A DNA stretch of 48,016 nucleotides from Deinococcus sp. YIM 134068 (GTDB lineage: Bacteria; Deinococcota; Deinococci; Deinococcales; Deinococcaceae). Made by a program: the position numbers and the translations under genes. The notes beneath the pieces are model-generated. The model saw only the letters and a program-made list of their open reading frames with translations. It did no database searches and had not been told where the DNA came from. The stretch is taken from NCBI RefSeq assembly GCF_036543075.1, contig NZ_JAZHPF010000025.1, forward strand, positions 1-48,016, read 5' to 3'. The stretch's first letter is position 1. Each line of letters begins with the position of its first letter. Below are positions 14,006-21,069 of this stretch, piece by piece.

Positions 14006-14611
14006 ATGAACATCCTGCTTCTCGGTGCCACCGGCATGGTCGGCTCCCGCATTCTGACGGAGGCACGCTCGCGCGGGCATACCGTCACCGCCGCCTCCCG
14101 CCACGGGGAGACGCGCGTGGACGCGAACGACCCGGACGCCCTGCGCCAGTTGCTCGCCGGTCAGGACGTGCTGATCGTCGCCCTCGGTCCCAGCCGCACC
14201 GACCCGGACGCGCCCCGGCTGGTGGACACCTACCGCCGCATCCTGGAGGCGGCCCGGACGACCGGCACCCGCACCCTCTTCGTGGGCGGCGCGGGCAGCC
14301 TGGAAGTCGCGCCCGGCGTGCGCCTCGTGGACACGCCGGAGTTTCCCGACGCCTACAAGCCCGAGGCGTTGCAAGCCGCCGAGGCCCTCGCCTTCCTGCG
14401 CGGCGAGGAGGGCTTCGCGTGGACCTACATCAGCCCCGCCGCCGACATTCAGCCCGGCGAGCGCACGGGCGAGTACCGGACGACCGGCGAGGAGTTGCTG
14501 ACCGATGAGGGGGGACGAAGTTATATCAGCGCCGAGGATTACGCGGTCGCGCTGCTCGACGAGGTGGAGATTCCCCGGCATCCGGCGGGCCGCTTCGGCG
14601 TGGCGTACTGA
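14006..14611 (+). CDS. NAD(P)-binding Rossmann protein (YwnB/NmrA-like)
   Basis: 201 residues. The start [17 protein letters not shown] carries the GxxGxxG dinucleotide-binding motif, then [16 protein letters not shown] and [10 protein letters not shown], typical of atypical short-chain dehydrogenases of the NmrA/YwnB group that sense or use NAD(P)H. YxxxK is not obvious, so catalysis is uncertain. The ATG at 14006 has a CAGGAGG site 7 nt upstream. An in-frame GTG at 13925 preceded by TACACT could give a 27-residue Arg/Pro/Thr-rich N-terminal extension, which seems less likely. A separate mini-ORF (13923-14009) ends in ATGA over this start. Confidence 0.85.
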   Translation: MNILLLGATGMVGSRILTEARSRGHTVTAASRHGETRVDANDPDALRQLLAGQDVLIVALGPSRTDPDAPRLVDTYRRILEAARTTGTRTLFVGGAGSLEVAPGVRLVDTPEFPDAYKPEALQAAEALAFLRGEEGFAWTYISPAADIQPGERTGEYRTTGEELLTDEGGRSYISAEDYAVALLDEVEIPRHPAGRFGVAY

Positions 14612-14617
14612 GGGCGG

Positions 14618-14645
14618 CCAGCCGCCAGCTTCCAGCGTCCAGCGG
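14618..14645. repeat. Heptad array next to a stop codon (CCAGCNN type)
   Basis: CCAGCCG, CCAGCTT, CCAGCGT, CCAGCGG begin 6 nt after the TGA of the gene ending at 14611. Confidence 0.85.
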
Positions 14646-14745
14646 AATGTGAGATGAGGGGCGAGGGCGAGGGAGGGCAGAGAGGTCAAATCCACCCGTT
14701 TTGCTGACGACTGCTCGGCGCGTGTCGGACCGCCCCCGGCTCATG

Positions 14746-14822
14746 GCTCCTCTCTCCTTGTGGGGGAGGTCGGGAGGGGGTGGCGAGCGCCGCTTGTCCA
14801 GCTCTTCGCCTTCCAGCAGGCC
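14746..14822. repeat. Partial copy of the dispersed GC-rich repeat
   Basis: The stretch from CTCCTTGTGGGGGAGG to CTTCCAGCAG matches the centre of the MITE-like element at 16370-16530 but lacks its ends. It lies in the 215-bp gap between convergent genes. Confidence 0.55.
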
Positions 14823-14826
14823 CTTC

Positions 14827-16242
14827 TTACCGCGTCGGTACCTCCGGTTGCGGCTGCGGCACGCCCTCGCCCTTCCTCACCACCCCGCCCCTCGGCAGCA
14901 GCAGGCTCAGGACCAATCCGGTGGCGACCAGCCCCAGCGCGAGGAGGTAGGCCCGCCGCAGTCCCTCCGCGAGCGCCACCCCCCCGACCTCGATGGCGGC
15001 GGGGCCGATGAGGAGGGCCATCCCCGCCACGCCGAGCGCCCCGCCCATCTGCCGGGCGAAGAGGACGCCGCTCGTCACCGCTCCCAGCTCTCCCTTTCCC
15101 GCCCGCTCCTGCGCGGAGAGGAGCAGGCTGAGCATGGAAAAGCCCATCCCGATACCGACCACGAAACCCAGCGCGGACGTGACCCACAGCGGCGCGTGGA
15201 CGGCGAACGTCAGCACCGCGAACATCACCGTCAGCACGACGAAGCCGAGTTGCGAGAGGCGGGCCAGGGGCACCCGCGTCAGCAACCGCGCGCTCAGCAT
15301 CGCGCTCAGCGTCCACCCGACGAGCATGGGCGTCAGAATCGCGCCCGCGCCCGTCGCCCCGCCCCCGCCGACCCCCTGCGCGTACAGCGGCAGGTACGCG
15401 ATGACGCCGAAGTACGCCCCACCGCCGAGCAGGTTGCCCGCGAACGCCACGCGCGGCACCCGCTCCCGCAGCGAGCGCATGGGCAGGAGGGGGTCCGGGT
15501 GACGGCGCTCCAGCAGGACGGCGGTCCCGAAGGTCAGCAGCCCCAGCGCGACCATCGCCCACAGCCGCCCCTCCAGCCCCCAGACGGTCAGCCCGCTGCC
15601 CAGCGTGAACAGCGCCGCCCCGGTCCAGTCCAGCCGGGCGGGACGCGGGGTGCCCGTCTCCCGCAGGTGCCGCCACGCGATGAGGAGGGCCGCCACCCCG
15701 AACGGCAGTGAGGCGTAGAAGGTCCAGCGCCACGACAGGGTGTCCGTGAGCCAGCCGCCCAGCAGCGGCCCCACCAGCCCGGAGACGCCCCACACGCCGC
15801 TGATGAAGGCCTGCACCCTGCCGCGTTCGGCCAGCGCATATGTCTCCCCGACGATGGTCAGCGTCAGCGGCAGCACCGCCCCCGCCCCCAGCCCCTGCAC
15901 CGCCCGCGCCGCGACGAGCCATTCCATGTTCGTCGCCAGCCCGCACAGGGCGCTTCCCAGCAGGAACAGCACCACGCCCACGAGATACAGCCGCCGCCGC
16001 CCCACCACGTCCGACGCGCGGCCCCACAGGGGACTTGATACCGTGCTCGTCAGCAGGTACACCGCGAAGGGCAGGGCATAGAGCCGCTGCCCACCGAGGT
16101 CCGCGATCACGCTCGGCATCGCCGCCGCGACCACGCTCGCCTCCAGCGCCGCGAGAAACACGCCGAGCACCAGCCCGGTCGTCGCCAGCCGCCGCGCCCG
16201 CCACTGCGCCGGGGAGAGGGGAGGGGGAGTCGGGGCGTTCAT
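14827..16242 (-). CDS. MFS drug-resistance-type transporter (DHA2-like)
   Basis: 471 residues, almost entirely hydrophobic, with about 12-14 membrane helices. The N-terminal half has [21 protein letters not shown] (helix 1, motif D1-like), [16 protein letters not shown] (motif A between helices 2 and 3), [14 protein letters not shown] (motif B) and [19 protein letters not shown] (motif C), the set typical of proton-driven multidrug exporters. The substrate is unknown. The start ATG has a TAGCCT box 7 nt upstream. No regulator gene is adjacent. Confidence 0.92.
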   Translation of the reverse strand: MNAPTPPPLSPAQWRARRLATTGLVLGVFLAALEASVVAAAMPSVIADLGGQRLYALPFAVYLLTSTVSSPLWGRASDVVGRRRLYLVGVVLFLLGSALCGLATNMEWLVAARAVQGLGAGAVLPLTLTIVGETYALAERGRVQAFISGVWGVSGLVGPLLGGWLTDTLSWRWTFYASLPFGVAALLIAWRHLRETGTPRPARLDWTGAALFTLGSGLTVWGLEGRLWAMVALGLLTFGTAVLLERRHPDPLLPMRSLRERVPRVAFAGNLLGGGAYFGVIAYLPLYAQGVGGGGATGAGAILTPMLVGWTLSAMLSARLLTRVPLARLSQLGFVVLTVMFAVLTFAVHAPLWVTSALGFVVGIGMGFSMLSLLLSAQERAGKGELGAVTSGVLFARQMGGALGVAGMALLIGPAAIEVGGVALAEGLRRAYLLALGLVATGLVLSLLLPRGGVVRKGEGVPQPQPEVPTR

Positions 16243-16249
16243 GGGAGGC

Positions 16250-16255
16250 AGGCTA
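16250..16255 (-). promoter_or_regulatory. Leaderless -10 box of the MFS gene
   Basis: TAGCCT, 7 nt, then the ATG at 16242 on the minus strand. Confidence 0.5.
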
Positions 16256-16369
16256 GCGCGCGGTCGGGGAGGCGGCCTGCGGGTGTCGTTAAGGTGCGGC
16301 TTTCGGCGTGCATGACCACAATCGATCGTCGTTCTACCCGCTGGGGACGCGCCGCCCGCTCCCCCTCAA

Positions 16370-16530
16370 GACGCTCGATGTGCAACAGAAAGCCAGCGTG
16401 CCAGATGTACTCTTTTCTCCCTCCCTCCTTGTGGGGGAGGGTCGGGGAGGGGGGTGACGAGCACCGCTCGTCCTTCTGCCAGGCAGCGAAAACGCCTCCA
16501 CTCCCCATGTGCAATTCATATCGAGCGTTC
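16370..16530 (-). repeat. MITE-like dispersed repeat, copy 1
   Basis: Bounded by inverted ACGCTCGAT sequences (16371-16379 and, inverted, 16520-16528). The interior matches the element at 26790-26945 in the opposite orientation, including CTGGCAG, GGACGAGCGGTGCTCGTC, the GC-rich palindrome and CTGGCACGCT. There is no ORF of its own. It fills most of the 477-bp gap between the divergent MFS and map genes. Confidence 0.7.
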
Positions 16531-16705
16531 AAGCAGCAGGAGTTAAAACACGGGCCACAACCCTTGTTCTCCTCTCGCCTCGTGAGGCTTGCAAAGCTGC
16601 GAAGCGGAGAGGGTCAGGGAACGTGTCACCAGCACCGCCGCCCCCCCCACCCCGACCCACCCTCCTCGCCGTGCCAACTACCCCTTTTCACCCCGGAGCG
16701 CGTGC
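16531..16705. other. Intergenic remainder upstream of map
   Basis: It contains an imperfect palindrome (CTCCTCTCGCCTCG with its partner CGAAGCGGAGAGGG at about 16570-16615) and a C-rich run. No gene is supported here. Confidence 0.4.
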
Positions 16706-16711
16706 TAGCCT
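16706..16711 (+). promoter_or_regulatory. Leaderless -10 box of map
   Basis: TAGCCT, 8 nt, then the ATG at 16720. A second in-frame ATG lies at 16732. Confidence 0.5.
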
Positions 16712-16719
16712 CCTTTCTT

Positions 16720-17493
16720 ATGAGCCGTGTCATGAGCCGTGTCGCGCTGAAATCCACCCGCGAGATCGAGGCCATGCGCCGGGCGGGGGCGCTCGTGGCC
16801 GAGACCTTCCGCCTCCTCGACCCCTTCGTGAAGCCGGGTGTGACGCTGGCCGAACTCGACCGCATCGCCGAGGAGCACATTCGGGGGGCCGGGGCCGTTC
16901 CCGCCTACCTCGGCTACGGCCCGAAGAACAACCCCTTTCCTGCCACGATCTGCGCCTCCGTGAACGAGGTCATCTGCCACGGCATCCCCGGCAACCAGGT
17001 GTTGCAGGAGGGCGACATCATCGGCGTGGACATCGGCGTGCTGCTGGACGGCGTGTACGGCGACGCCTGTTACACCTACACGGTCGGTCAGGTTCGGCCC
17101 GAGGTGCAGGGCCTCGTGGACACGGCCCGGCAGTGTCTCGCGGCGGCGCTGGAGGTCGTGAAGCCCGGCAACCGCACGGGTGACATCGGCCACGCCATCC
17201 AGTCGCTCGCCGAGTCGCGCGGCTACGGCGTGGTCAAGGAGTACACCGGCCACGGCATCGGCAAGCGGCTGCACGAGGAACCGACGATCTACCACCACGG
17301 TGCCCGCTACACCGGCCTCAAGCTCCAGCCCGGCATGGTCTTCACCGTCGAGCCGATGATCAACCTCGGCACGCCCGACACCCGCCTCCTGCCCGACGGC
17401 TGGACGGTCATCACCGCAGACAAGCAGCCGAGCGCCCAGTTCGAGCATACGGTCGTCGTGACCTCGAAGGGGCATGAGATTCTGACGTTGTGA
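16720..17493 (+). CDS. map: Methionine aminopeptidase, type I
   Basis: 257 residues, the usual bacterial length. It removes the initiator Met from nascent proteins and is normally essential. The metal ligands are visible in context: GVDIGVLLDGVYGDACYTYTVG (Asp, Asp), the GHGIGKRLHEEP histidine, FTVEPM (Glu) and the C-terminal QFEHTVVVT (Glu). The substrate histidine is in ICHGIPG. The start is either the ATG at 16720 (with TAGCCT upstream) or the ATG at 16732, since MSRVMSRVALK repeats itself. The exonuclease gene follows after 17 bp. Confidence 0.96.
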   Translation: MSRVMSRVALKSTREIEAMRRAGALVAETFRLLDPFVKPGVTLAELDRIAEEHIRGAGAVPAYLGYGPKNNPFPATICASVNEVICHGIPGNQVLQEGDIIGVDIGVLLDGVYGDACYTYTVGQVRPEVQGLVDTARQCLAAALEVVKPGNRTGDIGHAIQSLAESRGYGVVKEYTGHGIGKRLHEEPTIYHHGARYTGLKLQPGMVFTVEPMINLGTPDTRLLPDGWTVITADKQPSAQFEHTVVVTSKGHEILTL

Positions 17494-17498
17494 CGCTG

Positions 17499-17504
17499 TA
17501 GGGT
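17499..17504 (+). promoter_or_regulatory. Leaderless -10 box of the exonuclease gene
   Basis: TAGGGT, 6 nt, then the GTG at 17511, just downstream of the map stop. Confidence 0.45.
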
Positions 17505-17510
17505 GCGGGG

Positions 17511-18071
17511 GTGGAACCCTTCGGGCGTTACCTGAATGTCGTGGACGTGGAGGCGACCTGCTGGGAGGGTCCGCCGCCGCCCGGCCAGGTCAGCGAGATC
17601 ATCGAGGTCGGGCTGTGCGTCATCGACACGTTCACGCTGGAAAGGGTCGCGCGTCACCGCCTCCTCGTGTGCCCGCAGCGGTCCGAGGTGAGCGCGTTCT
17701 GCACGACGCTCACGGGCTGGACCGCCGAGGAGTTGGAGGGCGGCCTGTCCTTCCGAGGGGCGTGCCAGCTTCTCCAGCGCGACCACCACGCCGACCTCCG
17801 CGCGTGGGCGAGCTGGGGCGACTATGACCGCCGCCAGTTCGAGCGCCAGTGCCTCGCGGAGGACGTGCCCTATCCCTTTCGCAACCGCCACACGAACGTC
17901 AAGGCCGAGTATTCCCGCGCGCACGGGCTGACGAGGAAGCTCGGCATGGCCGAGGCACTGGCCTACGCCCGCCTGCCACTGGAGGGCCGCCACCACCGGG
18001 GCGAGGACGACGCCTGGAACATCGGGGCGCTCGTGCTGTCGCTGATGGAGCGGGGGGCGTGGGTGGAGTAG
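17511..18071 (+). CDS. DEDDh-family 3'-5' exonuclease (ERI-1/KapD-like)
   Basis: 186 residues. ExoI motif NVVDVEATCW (DxE) is at residues 9-18, followed by EIIEVGLCVID; ExoII is WGDYDRRQFERQC (Asp, about 103-115); ExoIII is GRHHRGEDDAWNIG (His and Asp, about 162-175). This is the arrangement of ERI-1/KapD-type exonucleases that trim RNA or short DNA 3' ends. EATCW is typical of that branch rather than of the DNA polymerase III epsilon subunit. The GTG start is fixed by the TAGGGT box and by the immediate start of homology. The biological substrate is unknown. Confidence 0.88.
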   Translation: MEPFGRYLNVVDVEATCWEGPPPPGQVSEIIEVGLCVIDTFTLERVARHRLLVCPQRSEVSAFCTTLTGWTAEELEGGLSFRGACQLLQRDHHADLRAWASWGDYDRRQFERQCLAEDVPYPFRNRHTNVKAEYSRAHGLTRKLGMAEALAYARLPLEGRHHRGEDDAWNIGALVLSLMERGAWVE

Positions 18072-18301
18072 GCCGCAGCGTCTCTTTGCAGTAAAGGTTT
18101 TACTGGTGTGGACGAAATGCTTTGGTCGTGATCGGGAAGCTGCCTTTTGGGAGAGATGACTCCGCCGTGCTGGAAACAGAACACGGCTGTACACCTGGGG
18201 AGGCTCATCGGAGGAGCTGAGATGGCACTTCACTCAACCCCCCAGATGGGTGGGGGGTGGGGGGAATTGCCGACCCTACAAAATGAGTTTATGTTAGAAG
18301 C
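18072..18301. other. Intergenic region upstream of spoVS
   Basis: It holds a small hairpin (AGTAAA-GGT-TTTACT at about 18090) and a C/G-rich palindrome (CCCCCCAGATGGGTGGGGGG at about 18238-18257). An ATG with a GAGGAGC upstream at about 18220 opens only a very short frame. No gene is supported. Confidence 0.4.
18267..18295 (+). promoter_or_regulatory. Promoter of spoVS
   Basis: TTGCCG (18267-18272), a 17-bp spacer and TATGTT (18290-18295), then 6 nt to an ATT codon in the SpoVS frame. It is one of the few candidates here with both -35 and -10 elements at standard spacing. Confidence 0.6.
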
Positions 18302-18610
18302 ATTAACACTCTCCCGCCGGGGGCGGTCAGCCCTGTCGAAATCCTCCGCGTGTCGGGCAAGTCGCGGCCCAACGCCGTAGCGGGCGCGGTCGCGGCGCTC
18401 TTGCGGTCGCGCGGGCAGGTGGAGGTGCAGGCCATCGGTCCCGCCGCCGTGAATCAGGCGGTCAAGGCTCTTGCCATCGCGCGGGGCTACCTCGCGGGCG
18501 ACGGCCTCGACCTCACCGCCCAGCCCGCCTTCGTGAAGCTCGATATGGACGAGGAGGAGCGGACCGCCGTCCACTTCTTCGTCCACGCGCTCCGGGTGCC
18601 CGCCCCTTGA
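18302..18610 (+). CDS. spoVS: Stage V sporulation protein S (SpoVS) family, non-canonical start
   Basis: A small SpoVS/Alba-like protein: VEILRVSGKSRPNAVAGAV, then VEVQAIGPAAVNQAVKALAI and EERTAVHFFV. The family occurs in non-sporulating Deinococcus-Thermus, where its role is unclear; nucleic-acid binding is likely from the fold. The first ATG/GTG/TTG in frame is the GTG at 18350, which lies inside the conserved region and would remove VEILR. The frame is open back to a stop at 18284 with no ATG, GTG, TTG or CTG between; the only rare start is an ATT at 18302, exactly 6 nt after the TATGTT box. I therefore place the start there (102 residues), with moderate certainty. The gene itself is secure. 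Confidence 0.85.
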   Translation: MNTLPPGAVSPVEILRVSGKSRPNAVAGAVAALLRSRGQVEVQAIGPAAVNQAVKALAIARGYLAGDGLDLTAQPAFVKLDMDEEERTAVHFFVHALRVPAP

Positions 18611-18722
18611 GGATTGACTGGTCAAAGGTCTGTCCCCACCTCCCTTCGCTCAATCCTCTTGACCGCTTCCTCACGAAACCTGAGTGGGGTCGGCTAAGAT
18701 ATGGGCAGGAGGAAGACCATCC

Positions 18723-19403
18723 ATGATCTTCGGCCCGTATACCTTTCTGATCATCATCATCTTCGTCGCCTCGCTGCTGATTCAGGGTTACCTGAGCCGG
18801 ACGTACGGCCAGTGGGGGCGCGTTCGCAACACCCACAACATGACGGGCGCGCAGGTGGCCCGCCTGATGCTCGACGAGAACGGCCTGTCGCATGTGCCCG
18901 TGAACGTGGTGCCGGGCAAGCTCTCGGACCACTACGACCCCATCCGCAAGACGGTGAACCTGTCGGAAGCGAACTACCACGTCCCCAGCGTCTCGGCGCT
19001 GGCGGTGGCCGCCCACGAGGTCGGGCACGCCATTCAGGACAAGGTGCGGATGCCTGCCCTCGTGCTGCGCGGTCGCCTCGCCATGCCGCTGAGCCTGGGC
19101 ATGAACCTCGCGCCGCTGCTGCTGCTGGCGGGCGTGTTCATGAACCTGACCGGCCTGCTGTGGCTCGGCGTGATCCTGTTCGCGGGGGCGCTGCTGTTCC
19201 ACCTCGTCACCCTGCCCGTGGAGTTCGACGCCAGCCGCCGGGCGCTCGCCTACCTGAATGGGCGCGGCATCGTCGCCGGGCGGGAGAGCGGGGGCGCGCG
19301 GGCCGTCCTCACTGCCGCCGCCCTGACCTACGTCGCGGGCTTTGCGATGGCGCTTGCCCAGCTTCTGAACGTGCTCGGCATCGCGCGCAGCCAGAGCGAC
19401 TGA
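18723..19403 (+). CDS. YugP-like membrane zinc metallopeptidase
   Basis: 226 residues. An N-terminal membrane segment (TFLIIIIFVASLLIQGYL), then the conserved THNMTGAQVARLMLDENGL and YDPIRKTVNLSEANYHVPSVSALAVAAHEVGHAIQD, with the zinc-binding HEVGH at about residues 101-105. Two further membrane segments (about 122-165) and a last one near 200-220 follow. The family is annotated as a neutral zinc metallopeptidase (YugP); physiological substrates are unknown. The ATG at 18723 has AGGAGG 10 nt upstream and a TAAGAT box at about 18695. A facing pair of heptad arrays and a terminator follow the stop. Confidence 0.88.
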   Translation: MIFGPYTFLIIIIFVASLLIQGYLSRTYGQWGRVRNTHNMTGAQVARLMLDENGLSHVPVNVVPGKLSDHYDPIRKTVNLSEANYHVPSVSALAVAAHEVGHAIQDKVRMPALVLRGRLAMPLSLGMNLAPLLLLAGVFMNLTGLLWLGVILFAGALLFHLVTLPVEFDASRRALAYLNGRGIVAGRESGGARAVLTAAALTYVAGFAMALAQLLNVLGIARSQSD

Positions 19404-19409
19404 GAGCTT

Positions 19410-19437
19410 TCAGCCGTCAGCGATCAGCCTTCAGCAG
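19410..19437. repeat. Heptad array next to a stop codon (TCAGCNN type)
   Basis: TCAGCCG, TCAGCGA, TCAGCCT, TCAGCAG begin 6 nt after the TGA of the Zn-peptidase gene. They form the left arm facing the array at 19479. Confidence 0.85.
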
Positions 19438-19438
19438 G

Positions 19439-19478
19439 AAGAGACGCCTCAGCTCCATGCCGGGGCGTCTCTTCTTTT
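19439..19478. terminator. Intrinsic terminator between convergent genes
   Basis: AAGAGACGCC pairs with GGCGTCTCTT (19464-19473) and is followed by CTTTT. It sits exactly between two inverted heptad arrays and serves the convergent genes on both sides. Confidence 0.8.
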
Positions 19479-19518
19479 GGCTGATACCTGACGGCTGACG
19501 GCTGAGAGCTGACCGCTC
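19479..19518. repeat. Heptad array abutting a stop codon (GGCTGAC type)
   Basis: GGCTGAT, ACCTGAC, GGCTGAC, GGCTGAG, AGCTGAC, CGCTC; the next base begins the stop codon of the sufT-like gene (TAG on the minus strand). Confidence 0.85.
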
Positions 19519-19896
19519 CTACACGCTGAAGCCGAACATCCGCATCTGGCGTTTGCCGTCCTCCGTCATCTTGTCCGGTCCCCACGGCGGCGTCCACACG
19601 AACTCGACGTTGACCTCGCTCACGCCGTCCAGCCGCCCGACGGCCATCTCGGCGTCGGCGCGGATGAGGTCCTGCACCGGGCAGCCCACGCTCGTCAGGG
19701 TCATGGTGATGTCCACCACGCCGCCCTCGCCCACATCCACCCCGTAGATCAGCCCGAGGTCCACGACGTTGACGGGAATCTCGGGGTCCTTGACGACCTT
19801 GAGGGCCTCCAGAATCTGCTCCTCGGTGGGCAGCCCCTCCAGCGTCGTGCCCTGCGCGGTGACGTTGGCATCGGTGATGTTCGTGTCGTCCCTCAT
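19519..19896 (-). CDS. SufT/MIP18-family (DUF59) iron-sulfur cluster assembly protein
   Basis: 125 residues. The MIP18 domain runs from EEQILEALKVVKDPEIPVNVVDLGLIYGVDV (about 25-55) through TMTLTSVGCPVQDLI (conserved Cys) to EVNVEFVWTPPWGPDKMTEDG. Proteins of this family help mature Fe-S proteins. The first 22 residues are a Thr/Asn-rich extension. Its ATG overlaps the stop of the upstream rhodanese gene (ATGA), so the two are translationally coupled. Pairing with a sulfur-carrier rhodanese fits a role in Fe-S or sulfur delivery. A heptad array begins right at its TAG. Confidence 0.9.
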   Translation of the reverse strand: MRDDTNITDANVTAQGTTLEGLPTEEQILEALKVVKDPEIPVNVVDLGLIYGVDVGEGGVVDITMTLTSVGCPVQDLIRADAEMAVGRLDGVSEVNVEFVWTPPWGPDKMTEDGKRQMRMFGFSV

Positions 19897-20213
19897 GTCT
19901 GTTTCCCCCCGGTGGGCAGGCCACCCTCCGCCCAGGCCAGCGTGCCGCCCGCCAGATTGACGACCCGTTCGGAGTCGTAACCCCGGTCAAGCAGGTACTG
20001 ACCCGCTCGGGCGCTGCGTGCTCCGCTGCGGCAGATCATCACGAGGTCGCGGTCCTGCGGCAACTCACCGTACCGTGCCTCGAACTCGCTGAGGGGCACG
20101 AGGCGCGCACCCTCGGCGTGAAGCTCCTCGTACTCGTGGCCCTCGCGCACGTCCACGAGCAGCGCGCCCCCCTGCACCATCCGTTGCCCCTCCTCGGGCG
20201 TGACCTCTCTCAT
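19893..20213 (-). CDS. Rhodanese-like sulfurtransferase
   Basis: 106 residues, a single rhodanese domain: REVTPEEGQRM, LLVDVREGHEYEELH, then the active-site loop VMICRSGARSARAGQYL (Cys at about residue 67) and VVNLAGGTLAWAEGGLP. It should carry persulfide sulfur to an acceptor in the cytoplasm. The start MREV at 20213 is chosen because a TATGCT box lies 7 nt upstream; ATGs at 20219 and 20225 are in frame but fall inside or next to that box. It is the first gene of a two-gene operon with the sufT-like gene and is divergent from a second rhodanese 78 bp away. Confidence 0.9.
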   Translation of the reverse strand: MREVTPEEGQRMVQGGALLVDVREGHEYEELHAEGARLVPLSEFEARYGELPQDRDLVMICRSGARSARAGQYLLDRGYDSERVVNLAGGTLAWAEGGLPTGGKQT

Positions 20214-20220
20214 GGGCATC

Positions 20221-20226
20221 AGCATA
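20221..20226 (-). promoter_or_regulatory. Leaderless -10 box of the rhodanese-sufT operon
   Basis: TATGCT, 7 nt, then the ATG at 20213. Confidence 0.5.
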
Positions 20227-20279
20227 TCCCACGCGGCCCGGCGGCACTGTGGCTGGTGGAGGAACCTGCGCGGTGGGCG

Positions 20280-20285
20280 TACATT
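20280..20285 (+). promoter_or_regulatory. Leaderless -10 box of the second rhodanese gene
   Basis: TACATT, 6 nt, then the ATG at 20292. It is back to back with the box at 20221. Confidence 0.5.
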
Positions 20286-20291
20286 GACCCC

Positions 20292-20576
20292 ATGCCCCTG
20301 TCTGACGGCGTGACCGTCATCGACCTGCGCCCCGAGGACCTGCGACGGCGCGAGCCTCTGGACCGCCTGACACCCCTGCCCGTCCGCGCTGTGCCCCTGG
20401 ACGCCATCGAGGACGGCACCCACGGCCTGAGCGCCGACCTCGGCCCGCTCGTCGTGGTGTGTGAGCGCGGCGTGCGGTCGGGGTTGGCGGCCCGCTACCT
20501 GCGCGCGGACGGGCTGGAGGCGACCGCCTACCCCGGAGGTGTTCCGGCGCTGGTTGACGAGAGCAAGACGGGCTGA
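20292..20576 (+). CDS. Small rhodanese-like protein
   Basis: 94 residues. GVTVIDLRPEDLRRREPLDRL and the Cys loop VVVCERGVRSGLAARYLRADG match a compact rhodanese domain, with the active Cys at about residue 59 and EATAYPGGVPAL at the end. The Cys loop CERGVRS is close to the sulfurtransferase loop of its divergent neighbour (CRSGARS), which suggests paralogy. Activity is plausible because the Cys is kept. It is transcribed away from the rhodanese-sufT pair. Confidence 0.82.
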   Translation: MPLSDGVTVIDLRPEDLRRREPLDRLTPLPVRAVPLDAIEDGTHGLSADLGPLVVVCERGVRSGLAARYLRADGLEATAYPGGVPALVDESKTG

Positions 20577-20595
20577 GCCGCCAATTCTGTTTCCT

Positions 20596-20623
20596 GCTGG
20601 TCGCTGGAAGCTGGCTGCTCCTC
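20596..20623. repeat. Heptad array (GCTGGNN type)
   Basis: GCTGGTC, GCTGGAA, GCTGGCT, GCTCCTC, 20 nt after the stop of the small rhodanese gene and in the reverse orientation to the usual stop-proximal form. Confidence 0.75.
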
Positions 20624-20668
20624 CACCTTCTGCAAGAAACGCTCAAGCTCCCGTCCCGCTCCCGCCTC

Positions 20669-20674
20669 TACCCT
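20669..20674 (+). promoter_or_regulatory. Leaderless -10 box of the gene at 20680
   Basis: TACCCT with 5 nt to the GTG at 20680. Confidence 0.4.
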
Positions 20675-20679
20675 GAGCC

Positions 20680-21021
20680 GTGGACGTTTCCCCCGAACAG
20701 TTCGAGCGCATGGCGAAGGCCACCCACGCCGCCTACTCCGTCCAACTCGTGCCCAGCCTGCACCTGACGCTGGAGCCGGGGCCTGAGCCGGAACAGGTCC
20801 GGTTCCTCCTGCGGCGGCAGACCACCCCCTCCGCCGAGACCTTCGGGGCCGCCGCCGTGGTCCTCAAGTCCGGGGTGGACGCGGATGGGGTCGAGGCCTT
20901 TCAGCGCGTGCTCGATCACCTGCTCGAACTCCATGAACGGGACGCGCTGCCGCCCCTGCCGGAGGAGGCCGAGGCACCCGTCGTCTGCGAGTACGGGGCG
21001 GAGGGGTTCAGGGCATCGTAA
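20680..21021 (+). CDS. Hypothetical protein, 113 aa
   Basis: A soluble, acidic 113-residue protein (MDVSPEQFERMAKATHAAY at the start). No signal peptide, membrane segment or recognised domain. The middle (SLHLTLEPGPEPEQVRFLLRRQ) alternates hydrophobic and charged residues and is probably beta, followed by a helix VEAFQRVLDHLLELHER. The GTG start is supported only by the TACCCT box 5 nt upstream. It lies 48 bp before the uspA-like gene in the same direction. Confidence 0.68.
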   Translation: MDVSPEQFERMAKATHAAYSVQLVPSLHLTLEPGPEPEQVRFLLRRQTTPSAETFGAAAVVLKSGVDADGVEAFQRVLDHLLELHERDALPPLPEEAEAPVVCEYGAEGFRAS

Positions 21022-21069
21022 TCAAGCCCCGGTAATGACCTGGTAACGGGCCGCGCCCACGCTCCGGGC

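Noticed and set aside
11414..14611. A 1065-codon open frame spanning the PLD-like gene and the NAD(P)-binding gene
   Set aside because: The first part is the PLD-like gene in the wrong frame (Arg/Gly-rich, no motifs). Only the last 201 codons are a real gene.
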